NCBI GenBank assembly: GCA_045544195.1
Contig: JAZPYO010000033.1
Location: forward strand, 32,344-96,343
DNA: 64,000 bases
Direction of reading: 5' to 3'
Source of the DNA: RGIG7213 sp045544195
GTDB taxonomy: Bacteria; Bacillota; Clostridia; Oscillospirales; CAG-272
Shown one piece after another: positions 54,394 through 62,033 of this stretch (position 1 is the stretch's first letter; every line of letters begins with the position of its first letter). The position numbers and the translations under genes are program-made. Below the pieces are notes generated by a model that was given only the letters and a program-made list of their open reading frames with translations, did not search any database and was not told the origin of the DNA.

Positions 54394-55241
54394 ATAGCGT
54401 GAAGATTTTTCAGCGACAGATCGAGTATCGGTGCAGAATGTGTAAGCGCACCGCTTGATACATAATCCACGCCTATATCCGCCAAACGCGCAATATTTTC
54501 CTTTGTAACGTTACCGCTGCACTCGGTTTCGGCTTTACCCTTTACCATCTTTACAGCCGTACGCATATCCTCTGTTGACATATTATCGAGCATTATTATA
54601 TCAGCTCCCGCCTCTAATGCCTCGGCAAGCATATCAAGGTTTTCGACCTCTATTTCGATCTTTCTTACGAACGGAGCGTATTCCTTAGCCATCTGAATTG
54701 CCTGCTTTACGCCGCCCGCTGCGCCTATGTGGTTATCCTTCAGCAAAATTCCGTCGCTGAGGTTGTATCTGTGATTGTTGCCGCCGCCAACTCTTACTGC
54801 GTATTTTTCAAACACACGCATATTCGGAGTCGTTTTTCTCGTGTCGAGCAGTCTTATACCGCTTCCGTCAAGGAGCTTTACAAGCTCGCTTGTGTACGTT
54901 GCAATACCGCTCATACGCTGAAGATAATTCAAGGCAGTTCTTTCTCCTGACAAAAGCACTCTGATGTCGCCTGTGACCGCGCCTATCTTAACTCCCTTTT
55001 CAACTCGGTCGCCGTCCTTTACGGAAAACTCGCACACAGTATTTGCATCAAGAAGCTTGAAAACTCTTTCAAAAACGCAAAGACCTGCTATTACTCCGTC
55101 CTGCTTACAGATAAGATCGACCGTACCTTTTTTGTATTCTCTCATTACGGCGTTTGTTGTAACATCCTCGCTCGTTATATCTTCCTTGAGGGCGCTCATT
55201 ATAAGATCGTCTGCACAAAGCATCATCGTTATTTCATTCAT
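54390..55241 (-). CDS. nadC: Nicotinate-nucleotide pyrophosphorylase (quinolinate phosphoribosyltransferase)
   Basis: 283 residues. RKTTPNMRVFEKYAVRVGGG and LLKDNHI form the phosphoribosyl and quinolinate site, and VENLDMLAEALEAGADIIML the barrel end. It converts quinolinate and PRPP to NaMN. Overlaps nadAB by eight bases and niaR by four. Confidence 0.95.
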   Translation of the reverse strand: MNEITMMLCADDLIMSALKEDITSEDVTTNAVMREYKKGTVDLICKQDGVIAGLCVFERVFKLLDANTVCEFSVKDGDRVEKGVKIGAVTGDIRVLLSGERTALNYLQRMSGIATYTSELVKLLDGSGIRLLDTRKTTPNMRVFEKYAVRVGGGNNHRYNLSDGILLKDNHIGAAGGVKQAIQMAKEYAPFVRKIEIEVENLDMLAEALEAGADIIMLDNMSTEDMRTAVKMVKGKAETECSGNVTKENIARLADIGVDYVSSGALTHSAPILDLSLKNLHAI

Positions 55242-57432
55242 GGCTGTTTTTCTCCTTTTCTATAGCGGAAAGCACCGTTTTTTTGTATCTTTCCGCATAA
55301 TTTTCATATTCTGATACGTTTATATCTACCGTAATGTCCTGTATACCCGAATAGGTTTCCTCTATTCTGCGCGCGGCACGCTTTGCAAAAACAAGGCTTT
55401 CCAAAAGCGAATTGCTCGCAAGACGGTTTTTGCCGTGCACTCCGTTGCAGGCGGTTTCACCCACGGCATAAAGCCTTTCCATTGACGTTTTGCTGTATTT
55501 GTCAACATCTATACCGCCCATAAAATAATGCTGTGCGGGAACGACGGGAATGCACTCCTTTGTCACATCGTATCCTTCCTCAAGACACTTGGCGCAAATA
55601 TTGGGAAAATGGTCCTCAAGCTCTGCTTTCGGTATTGGAGCAAATGACAGCCACACATACGGCTTATTATCCTTTTTCATTTGCTCATATATGGCGTTTG
55701 CAACGATGTCACGGGGTAAAAGCTCATCGACAAATCTTTCCATTTTATCATTGAGAAGTATCGCTCCCTCGCCTCTTACAGATTCCGAAATAAGAAATCT
55801 TCTTCCCTTTTTCTGTGTGTACAGAGTGGTGGGATGTATCTGGATATAGTCGATATTCTTCAATGCCACACCGTGCCTTTCGGCAATAGCCAGAGCATCT
55901 GCGGTAAGGTGCGGGAAGTTTGTTGAATGATCGTAAAGTCCGCCGATGCCTCCCGTGGCAAGCACCGTATAATCCGCTGTTATGTAAGAATACTCGTTTT
56001 TGCCGTCATGACCGATAATACCGCACGCCTGACCGTTATTGCATATTATATCGACCATAGTATAATTTTCGATAACTGTTATATTTTCACGCTTTTTGAC
56101 CTCAGCAAGCAGCTTTGATGTTATTTCCTTGCCCGTTTCGTCCTCGTGGAACAAAATTCTCGGGCGGCTGTGAGCACCCTCCTTTGTATAAGCAAGAGCG
56201 CCGTTTTCCTTTTCAAAATCAACGCCGTAGCCGATAAGATCATTTATTACATCGCGTGATGACCGTATCATTATTTCTACGGATTCCTTTTTGTTTTCAT
56301 AATGACCTGCACGCATCGTATCTTCAAAATACGCATCGTAATCGTCATCGTCTGTAAGAACGCATATTCCGCCCTGCGCCAAAAAAGAGTCGCTTTCCTC
56401 GCATTTTTTCTTTGTTACGATCAGTATTTTTTTATCCTTAGGCAGATTTAAGGCGCAGTAAAGACCGCCGACGCCCGTTCCTACTATAACAACGTCTGTC
56501 TTGCTGTTAAATACGGGAGATTTTTTGGCAAGCGCAAGCATTCTGTCAAGCGGTGACTTTGCCGTGTCTGACGTTTCAGGATCGGTGAATACCTCGTTCG
56601 TTTCATTCAGCAATACATCGTATATCCTGTCAAGAGTGTTCAGCTTCATATCCTTGCAGCGACATTCTCCGAACGGAAAATAAAATTTCTTATCAGGATT
56701 GTCGCGCTTTAAGGGATATTCAACGCCGTCCTCTGTGCATATTATAAATTCTTTTTCGGGCGATTCGCTTGCATACTGTATTATTTCCGATGTGCTTCCG
56801 ATAAAATCTGAGATTTCAAGCACCTGCATCTCACATTCAGGGTGTGTAAGAACCAAGGCATCCTTATGCTGATGCTTGAGAGCTTTTACCGTATCGGCAT
56901 TCAAGGCGGCGTGAACAGGACAGCAGCCGTCATTCAAAATTATATTCTTTTCCGGAACGTGCTTCTGAACGAATGAACCGAGATTTCTGTCGGGTATAAA
57001 AAATATGTTTTTGTTAGGGAGATTTCTCACTATATCAATAGCATTTGATGAGGTAACACATACATCGCTGAGGCATTTCAGCTCTGTTGTTGAATTGATG
57101 TAGCACACTACTGCAAGATCATCGTATTTTTCCCTCAGATGCTTTATACGCTCCACCTGAGCCATATGAGCCATCGGACAGTCTGCCGAAGCGTCGGGCA
57201 TAAGAACCTTTTTTTCGGGGTTCAGGAGCTTTACACTCTCTGCCATAAAGCCGACGCCGCAGAAAACGATTATTTCAGCGTCTATCTGTTTGGCTTTCTT
57301 TGCAAGAAAAAAGGAATCTCCAACGTGATCTGCGATCTGCTGGGCATCCTGCGGCGCATAGTAATGCGCCAGAATAACGGCATTTTTTTCCTTTTTCAGC
57401 TCTTGTATTTTCTTGATAATATCACTTTTCAT
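55234..57432 (-). CDS. Fused quinolinate synthase NadA and L-aspartate oxidase NadB
   Basis: 732 residues in one frame. Residues 1–about 300 are NadA: ILAHYYAPQDAQQIADHVGDS, then cysteines for its 4Fe-4S cluster near 85 (ADCPMAHM), 171 (CPVH) and 257–259 (ECRCKDMK). After a short linker, residues about 312–732 are NadB: VVIVGTGVGGLYCAL (FAD), FLAQGGI, ESVRGEGAIL, QHYFMGGI and HGKNRLASNSLLE. The NadB part ends soon after that motif, so the C-terminal helical domain of longer NadB proteins is largely missing. Fusion would pass unstable iminoaspartate directly from NadB to NadA. First gene of the operon. Confidence 0.93.
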   Translation of the reverse strand: MKSDIIKKIQELKKEKNAVILAHYYAPQDAQQIADHVGDSFFLAKKAKQIDAEIIVFCGVGFMAESVKLLNPEKKVLMPDASADCPMAHMAQVERIKHLREKYDDLAVVCYINSTTELKCLSDVCVTSSNAIDIVRNLPNKNIFFIPDRNLGSFVQKHVPEKNIILNDGCCPVHAALNADTVKALKHQHKDALVLTHPECEMQVLEISDFIGSTSEIIQYASESPEKEFIICTEDGVEYPLKRDNPDKKFYFPFGECRCKDMKLNTLDRIYDVLLNETNEVFTDPETSDTAKSPLDRMLALAKKSPVFNSKTDVVIVGTGVGGLYCALNLPKDKKILIVTKKKCEESDSFLAQGGICVLTDDDDYDAYFEDTMRAGHYENKKESVEIMIRSSRDVINDLIGYGVDFEKENGALAYTKEGAHSRPRILFHEDETGKEITSKLLAEVKKRENITVIENYTMVDIICNNGQACGIIGHDGKNEYSYITADYTVLATGGIGGLYDHSTNFPHLTADALAIAERHGVALKNIDYIQIHPTTLYTQKKGRRFLISESVRGEGAILLNDKMERFVDELLPRDIVANAIYEQMKKDNKPYVWLSFAPIPKAELEDHFPNICAKCLEEGYDVTKECIPVVPAQHYFMGGIDVDKYSKTSMERLYAVGETACNGVHGKNRLASNSLLESLVFAKRAARRIEETYSGIQDITVDINVSEYENYAERYKKTVLSAIEKEKNSHE

Positions 57433-57471
57433 ACATTTCTTCTCTTAAAATAAAATATAATAATTGCGGTT

Positions 57472-57512
57472 ATTCTATCATATTTTTTTACATCTGTCAA
57501 GTCATCTGTAAA
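57472..57512 (-). promoter_or_regulatory. nadAB promoter with overlapping NiaR-type operator
   Basis: On the minus strand TTGACA (57500–57495) and TAGAAT (57477–57472) with a 17-base spacer form the promoter. A 26-bp element at 57487–57512 with TTTACA…TGTAAA ends and two ACAGATG copies spans the -35, so a bound repressor would block RNA polymerase. NiaR encoded at the operon end is the expected ligand-responsive repressor. Confidence 0.78.
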
Positions 57513-57615
57513 GTTTTTTGTCGATCATATTTCTTTCATTCTTTATCAAATAGTAATAAACTGATAAGTAAATGTGAATTTTTTATGGTTTTTTTCAAAA
57601 AAACACGAAGTGGTA

Positions 57616-57646
57616 TTGACAAATATATACCCCGTGTGGTATATAT
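57616..57646 (+). promoter_or_regulatory. Palindromic operator over the promoter of the RHH–TnpV gene
   Basis: TTGACA at 57616–57621 is followed, with a 17–18-base spacer, by a -10-like TATATA at 57640. Between them ATATATACC (57623–57631) is mirrored by GGTATATAT (57638–57646), and a further GTGGTAT stands at 57610–57616. The palindrome covers the spacer and -10, so binding would shut off transcription. The ribbon-helix-helix-like product downstream is the obvious ligand. Confidence 0.7.
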
Positions 57647-57684
57647 CTCTTAGAGGAACATATTCACAAAGATAAAGGAGCATT

Positions 57685-58284
57685 ATGTCAGAAGCAAGCA
57701 AAAGAGCAAAAGCACGGTATATGAGAGAAAATGTTACCCGTATTACAGTTGATTTTTATCCATCTGAATCAGATCTTGTCTTAATGCTGAAAAATCAACC
57801 GAAAAAGCAAACATATATAAAAAATCTTATTCGTGCCGATATCGTACATAAAAGAAATTTGGCTAAAAAATCACACAAAATGGGTTTGACCGAGTCTACG
57901 GGAGTCTTGCGAATAAAAAATATGGAAAAGCCTCATCATGCATTCTCTTTACAAGCCGATAAGCGTCCGCACGAGCTTTCATCACGCGGACAGCCGGAGC
58001 TGGAATTAGGTTACTACGCAGAAAAAAGATATGAATTTTTAAAATATAATCTTAAAAAGATCTACTACGATCTTCTTGACAACTGCCGACTGGTCGATCA
58101 CTTAACTCAGATAGAGGAAAAGGCATTGATCTCGGAGCAGATATTTGTGCGGGATATGATGAAGGATGAGGGCGTGACAGAGCAATTAAAAGAAGAATAT
58201 CCGTTCATCTGGGCAAGCAAAATGGAGCACATACGTGAAAATGCAAGAGAGAAGGTCTTATGGGATGTAGTATACCGTGTATAA
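57685..58284 (+). CDS. Ribbon-helix-helix-like domain fused to a TnpV domain
   Basis: 199 residues from ATG 57685 (AAAGGAG upstream). Residues 1–55 (ASKRAKARYMRENVTRITVD, then KKQTYIKNLIRADI) match the short RHH-like proteins found upstream of mobile-element genes in Firmicutes: a beta strand followed by two helices. Residues about 108–199 are a TnpV domain (ELGYYAEKRYEFLKYN, ending MEHIRENAREKVLWDVVY). TnpV is a protein of Tn4451-type transposons with no known activity. A basic linker of 50 residues joins the two parts. The fusion suggests TnpV is a partner or effector of a DNA-bound regulator; inference. Confidence 0.72.
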   Translation: MSEASKRAKARYMRENVTRITVDFYPSESDLVLMLKNQPKKQTYIKNLIRADIVHKRNLAKKSHKMGLTESTGVLRIKNMEKPHHAFSLQADKRPHELSSRGQPELELGYYAEKRYEFLKYNLKKIYYDLLDNCRLVDHLTQIEEKALISEQIFVRDMMKDEGVTEQLKEEYPFIWASKMEHIRENAREKVLWDVVYRV

Positions 58285-58318
58285 AACCTTGCAAATATAA
58301 AATAAAGGAGTATTGCCA

Positions 58319-58693
58319 ATGAACAACTCAGAGAAAATTGAGATAACATACACACTGCAGGGGGATTATTATCTGCCCAATCTGACACTTCCGCCGCAGC
58401 CGATGGTGAAATTGGGACATTACGCAAAGATGAGAAGGGAGTATTTGCGGAAAAATCTCGAGATAATATATTACACTCTTTTGACGTCCTGCAAACTGAT
58501 AGAACACTTGGCACAGATAGAGCAGGAAGCATTGGAGTTAGAGGAAACGTTGACACGTCAGATGATGAAGGAGCAGGGCGTGACAGAGCAGCTGAAGGCA
58601 GAAGATCAGATGGAGTGGGTAGGCAGAATGAACAACATCCGCAACAGCGTTCGGGAAATAGTTTTGAAGGAAGTTATATATGCAATAAGTTAA
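58319..58693 (+). CDS. TnpV-family protein, copy 2
   Basis: 124 residues from ATG 58319 (AAAGGAG at 58304–58310; an upstream TTG at 58313 is rejected). N-terminal EITYTLQGDYYLPNLTLPPQ, central helices, and C-terminal GVTEQLKAEDQMEWVGRMNN with IRNSVREIVLKEVIY, the TnpV signature. Near-identical to copy 3 at 60271 at both ends but different in residues about 38–65. Follows the RHH–TnpV gene by 34 bases. Confidence 0.85.
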   Translation: MNNSEKIEITYTLQGDYYLPNLTLPPQPMVKLGHYAKMRREYLRKNLEIIYYTLLTSCKLIEHLAQIEQEALELEETLTRQMMKEQGVTEQLKAEDQMEWVGRMNNIRNSVREIVLKEVIYAIS

Positions 58694-58694
58694 G

Positions 58695-58895
58695 ATGCAG
58701 CATCATCAACCGATATTTGCGGAAAAATTCAAAGCCTATGACCGTGATTATTACAAGCTGCTCGGCGGCAAGGGCAATCCGCAAAACAACCGCACGATAC
58801 AAACTGATCTAAAGACCGTAAGACTTATAAACGAGGCAGAATATATGACCGAACGTGCCGAGCGTATAGCACGTATGAACGCAACACAAGCATAA
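58695..58895 (+). CDS. Small hypothetical protein
   Basis: 66 residues starting two bases after the TnpV stop. Hydrophilic, with YDRDYYKLLGGKGNPQNNRT and a C-terminal helix (EAEYMTERAERIARMNATQA). I do not recognise it. The close spacing suggests translation with copy 2, but no ribosome site other than the end of that gene is clear; it could be a relic. Confidence 0.45.
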   Translation: MQHHQPIFAEKFKAYDRDYYKLLGGKGNPQNNRTIQTDLKTVRLINEAEYMTERAERIARMNATQA

Positions 58896-58923
58896 AAAAT
58901 CAAATACAGAAAGGAATACCATT

Positions 58924-59460
58924 ATGTACGATGAAGATATGCCCGCAACGTATGACAATATCAACTATTACACATCGGAGATCGCCTTTTACCTCAAAGA
59001 ATGCGATAAATTAGAGAATTGTTTGCGTGATTATATTCAAAAAAAAGAAGATAAAAAGCAGATAGAAGCTATGAACGGTTCTCTTGTGTTTTACAGAGAA
59101 ATAGTTCGTAAATACACAGAAAAGCTTGAGCGTGCCATGAATCACATCAAACATTTCGGTCCGGAAGGCACAGGAACGCCCTATACTGTCGTTGATCTTG
59201 AGAACGATTGCATCGGGTATATAAACGGCAAAGCGATATATCGCACTTGCTTATATGAGCTTTTCTATGAAGAAACCGAATCACGTTTTGCCTTTTACGG
59301 CTTGCCGTGTGATAATCTGTCCTTGCTTACACCGTTCACATCTCTCCCTGAAAACCAGCAAAGGCAAATTTTGAGCATTTTGAATTCAAAATCCGAGCTA
59401 CGTGAATGGATCGCAAAATATAAGAGGATACAGAAGATACGAAAAAAAACTGAAAATTGA
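58924..59460 (+). CDS. Hypothetical mobile-element protein with coiled coil
   Basis: 178 residues from ATG 58924, preceded by AAAGGAA. The first half is helical and charged (EIAFYLKECDKLENCLRDYI, then KYTEKLERAMNHIK), probably coiled coil; the second half has mixed structure (YTVVDLENDCIGYINGKAIY) and a charged C-terminal helix. No cysteine or catalytic motif stands out. Not recognised. It lies in the TnpV island between copy 2 and the truncated helicase. Confidence 0.65.
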   Translation: MYDEDMPATYDNINYYTSEIAFYLKECDKLENCLRDYIQKKEDKKQIEAMNGSLVFYREIVRKYTEKLERAMNHIKHFGPEGTGTPYTVVDLENDCIGYINGKAIYRTCLYELFYEETESRFAFYGLPCDNLSLLTPFTSLPENQQRQILSILNSKSELREWIAKYKRIQKIRKKTEN

Positions 59461-59471
59461 GGTGCTATAAA

Positions 59472-60293
59472 ATGTCATTAAAATATCAATATATGGCGGC
59501 ACTGTATGAGCAGACCTGCCAAAAGATCACCGCTTCAAGCTCTGAGTGGAAATCGTTTCTCAACACAGCTTGCCGAAACTACAAGCTCCGTTTTGACGAA
59601 CAAGTCCTTTTATATGCACAAAAGCCGGATGCGACGGCTGTTTTGAAAATAGAAAAGTGGAACGATTTATTTGGTAGAATAGTACACAAAGGTTCAACGG
59701 GTATAGCGGTATTTGAAGATGAATTTTCAGAAAATCAATGTCTGATACACTACTTTGACATATCCGATACTTATGAATGGCGTAGATCACGCCCCGTGCC
59801 GATATGGGAGATGAAAAAAGAATACGAGCAAGACATTGCACGTAAGCTGTCAGAGATGTATTCTATAACGGATGCATCATCGCTCCCGGAAATAATACTA
59901 AGATCTTCGCAAGTTGCAACGAAGCAATATATTTCTGATAATGCAATTATCAAACAGGCTTTTTTAAACGGCAATACATTCGGGAATTTAAGCGAAGAAG
60001 CATTGGAAACGATGATTTTTAAAACTGTATCAAACAGCACAGCATATATGGTTTTGAAAAGATTGAATATAAATACCGATGATCATATAGATCCTTCAGC
60101 GTTTGAATATTTGCCCTATTTTGATAACGCAGATAAACAGATATATATTGGCGATTCAAGTGTTGAAATTGCAAAGTCAAAATTATCTTTAATATCAAAT
60201 AAGATATTTTCAATAGAAAAAAACAACAAAATACATCAACACGCCTATAGTATTGAAAGGAATATTTCAAATGAACAACACAGAGAAAATTGA
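59472..60293 (+). pseudogene. N-terminal remnant of an ICE-type giant helicase/ArdC-like protein
   Basis: 273 codons from ATG 59472 (GAGGTG upstream). WKSFLNTACRNYKLRFDEQV, LLYAQKPDATAVLKIEKWN and the following IVHKGSTGIAVFEDEF match the start of the very large (usually >2000 residue) SNF2-helicase/methylase proteins of Clostridial integrative elements. The frame ends by running 23 bases into the following TnpV gene, whose ribosome site (GAAAGGAATA) is inside it. The helicase and methylase parts are missing, so this is a broken gene, truncated by deletion with TnpV copy 3 now at the junction. Confidence 0.75.
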
Positions 60294-60642
60294 GATAACA
60301 TACACGCTGCAGGGGGATTATTATCTGCCCAATCTGACTCTTCCGCCGCAGCCGATGGTGAAATTAGGATACTACGGACAGATTTGTCGCCGTTATATGA
60401 GAGAACACAGGAGAATCAAGTATTACAGCCTCTTGACGAAATGCAAGCTGATAGAACACTTGGCACAGATCGAGCAGGAAGCATTGGAGTTAGAGGAAAC
60501 GCTGACGGAGCAGATGATGAAGGAGCAGGGCGTGACAGAACAGCTTAAGGCAGAAGATCAGATGGAGTGGGTGGGCAGAATGAACAACATCCGCAACAGC
60601 GTTCGGGAAATAGTTTTGAAGGAAGTTATATACCGAATTTAA
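60271..60642 (+). CDS. TnpV-family protein, copy 3
   Basis: 123 residues from ATG 60271. Nearly identical to copy 2 in codons 1–38 and from about residue 70 on (HLAQIEQEALELEETL, GVTEQLKAEDQMEWVG), but the middle reads YYGQICRRYMREHRRIKYYS instead of HYAKMRREYLRKNLEIIYYT. Conserved flanks around a variable middle point to recombination between related cassettes. Overlaps the end of the helicase remnant; a strong hairpin follows. Confidence 0.85.
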   Translation: MNNTEKIEITYTLQGDYYLPNLTLPPQPMVKLGYYGQICRRYMREHRRIKYYSLLTKCKLIEHLAQIEQEALELEETLTEQMMKEQGVTEQLKAEDQMEWVGRMNNIRNSVREIVLKEVIYRI

Positions 60643-60690
60643 ATCGACTGACATAAAGCAAACTTGCAAAAAACATATATGAGTAAACAA

Positions 60691-60731
60691 AAAAGGATAC
60701 GCCTAAAATTCAATTTGAGGCGTATCCTTTT
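60691..60731. terminator. Strong bidirectional terminator at the end of the TnpV island
   Basis: A perfect 14-bp stem AAAAGGATACGCCT (60691–60704) with AGGCGTATCCTTTT (60718–60731). A and T runs on both sides give a T tail on either strand. Confidence 0.82.
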
Positions 60732-60855
60732 ATCTTAAATACAATAATTGTAATATGATCTACCATGGTCTGTCCTTACACAGACTGTTCCAGCGGTAGC
60801 TTATTTGACGGGCGGATATTTTTATTACGCATTCCGTGCGGTAAGGCTTTTTTGA
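60732..60855. other. Non-coding gap with small hairpins
   Basis: No gene. TCTGT/ACAGA around 60771–60786 and TTACGCA/TGCGGTAA at about 60824–60844, the latter followed by CTTTTTTG, form small hairpins; the second could end a rightward transcript. Confidence 0.4.
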
Positions 60856-61233
60856 TTATATAAGTTCACATTCAATGATCCTGGAATTATAATCAACGTA
60901 CTGATACAGAAATTCCAATTTGAATTTTCCGCTGTTGATCTTATCTGTCAATTCACCGACCGTCAATTCTGTTCTGACCGTCTTTTTAAAAAAATTCTCG
61001 CTGAAAGTATAGATCGTCACATCGTACACATCTCCGTTTTCCAGCGTATACTCGACCTTGGAAAAGTCGGTTTTTACTACCTGCGAAAGATCACTTTCGG
61101 GATGCTCGGGCGATACCCAGAATCCATCGTTGAATTCAAACTCCAGCTTGCCGTTTTCAAAATATGCCCTTTCGACAATACAGTCGTAGAGCGAGATATA
61201 CCTTTCATCGTTATCACAATGAAGAAATTCCAT
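60856..61233 (-). CDS. Hypothetical 125-residue acidic protein of a hairpin-array cassette
   Basis: Start at ATG 61233, with GAAAGGCGGTGG ahead of it; an in-frame ATG at 61344 would begin inside the hairpin array and upstream of the -35, so it is rejected. Acidic and rich in beta pattern (ERAYFENGKLEFEFNDGFWV, YTLENGDVYDVTIYTFSENF). No membrane segment or signal. Similar small acidic beta proteins are often immunity or DUF proteins of contact toxins, but no toxin is nearby; not recognised. Transcribed from the promoter attached to array A. Confidence 0.6.
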   Translation of the reverse strand: MEFLHCDNDERYISLYDCIVERAYFENGKLEFEFNDGFWVSPEHPESDLSQVVKTDFSKVEYTLENGDVYDVTIYTFSENFFKKTVRTELTVGELTDKINSGKFKLEFLYQYVDYNSRIIECELI

Positions 61234-61258
61234 ACAGTCCACCGCCTTTCTTGATTTT

Positions 61259-61287
61259 ATTATATCATAAATATGCTTATATGTCAA
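61259..61287 (-). promoter_or_regulatory. Promoter joined to hairpin array A
   Basis: On the minus strand TTGACA (61287–61282) and TATAAT (61264–61259), both exact consensus, 17 bases apart. The -35 directly follows the last CATCATT of array A. Confidence 0.85.
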
Positions 61288-61384
61288 ATGATGCATCGCC
61301 TCAATGTGCCGCAAGGCACACATCATTCGCGAAGCGAGCATCATTAGGCGAAGCCGTCATCATTTGCCGAAGGCAAACATCATT
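61288..61384 (-). repeat. Short-hairpin array A with AATGATG spacers
   Basis: Read on the minus strand, GAATGATG is followed by small perfect hairpins, each with a 3–4-base loop and separated by AATGATG: TTTGCC-TTC-GGCAAA, GGC-TTC-GCC, TCGC-TTC-GCGA, TGTGCC-TTGC-GGCACA. It ends in GATGCATCATT, which runs into the -35 of the promoter. Its upstream edge GGTGCG…CACCTTTTTT resembles the terminator edge of array B. Shares modules in the same order with array B 500 bases away. Confidence 0.75.
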
Positions 61385-61445
61385 CAAAAAAGGTGCGTAA
61401 TGCAAGTAAGAACGACTAAAAGCCCACCTTTTATTCAGAAATAGG

Positions 61446-61808
61446 TTATTGTTTCTCATTGCGATTATCCTTTACGGTTTTACAGGAGGTAATCAACATA
61501 ACTCGCAACGAGGCGCATTTTGAGGATAGTGCTTTGAAGGTTTGTTCGTCAATATATTTTGTACGATAAAGCAATTCAAGCCAATATCCCGTTTCGCTTG
61601 CTTCTTTGAGTGCAATTTCAAACTTGGATATAAAATCCTTTGTTCCTTGTGCATATTGCGCCTCGTGAATATTAGCTCCAATAGAGGTGCCGCTTCTGCC
61701 GATTTGGTTTGCTATAATTGTTTCGTGATTTGCTTTCAGATTCTTAACGAGGTTTATAATGTCAACGGAAAATTCCATTGAAAGCTCAACGAGTTTGTTT
61801 TCTTTCAT
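61446..61808 (-). CDS. Four-helix-bundle protein (S23/IVP family)
   Basis: 120 residues from ATG 61808, with TAGGAGG seven bases upstream. Four amphipathic helices with the family pattern FSVDIINLVKNLK, IGRSGTSIGANIHEAQYAQG, FISKFEIALKEASETGYWLE and the C-terminal helix. This family was first found inside intervening sequences of 23S rRNA; close relatives serve as accessory proteins of reverse transcriptases. No rRNA or reverse transcriptase is here. It forms a single-gene cassette driven by the promoter attached to array B. Confidence 0.87.
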   Translation of the reverse strand: MKENKLVELSMEFSVDIINLVKNLKANHETIIANQIGRSGTSIGANIHEAQYAQGTKDFISKFEIALKEASETGYWLELLYRTKYIDEQTFKALSSKCASLRVMLITSCKTVKDNRNEKQ

Positions 61809-61830
61809 GGCAACGCCTCCTATCAGCACT

Positions 61831-61859
61831 ATTATACCATACAATCGCTTGTTTGTCAA
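61831..61859 (-). promoter_or_regulatory. Promoter joined to hairpin array B
   Basis: TTGACA (61859–61854) and TATAAT (61836–61831) on the minus strand with a 17-base spacer, exact consensus. As in array A, the -35 starts right after CATCATT. Confidence 0.85.
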
Positions 61860-62031
61860 ATGATGCATCGCCTGCGGCGATATGATGTTTTTCGCTTCGC
61901 TCAAAATGATGTTGCTCCACTGCGTTCCGCAATGATGCGATGCTTGCCTCAATGTGCCGAAGGCACACATCATTAGGCGAAGCCGTCATCATTGGCGGAG
62001 CCAACATCATTTGCCGCAGGCAAACATCATT
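61860..62031 (-). repeat. Short-hairpin array B with AATGATG/CATCATT spacers
   Basis: On the minus strand, distal half: hairpins TTTGCC-TGC-GGCAAA, TTGGC-TCC-GCCAA, GGC-TTC-GCC and TGTGCC-TTC-GGCACA separated by AATGATG or TGATG. Proximal half: TGCG-GAA-CGCA, a GCGAAGC element and ATCGCC-GCA-GGCGAT separated by the reverse motif CATCAT(T). The spacer orientation switches in the middle, so the whole array is itself a broken palindrome able to fold as one branched structure. Array A matches the distal half and the last module. Together with 61809–62242 no other gene is present. Confidence 0.75.
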
Positions 62032-62033
62032 CA

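Noticed and set aside
61446..61808. Avd-like accessory protein of a diversity-generating retroelement
   Set aside because: No reverse transcriptase, template repeat or variable target is in the window; only the fold is shared.
61288..62031. Regularly spaced short repeats suggestive of a CRISPR array
   Set aside because: The repeated spacer is only 7 bases, the intervening pieces are themselves hairpins of varying length, and there is no cas gene.
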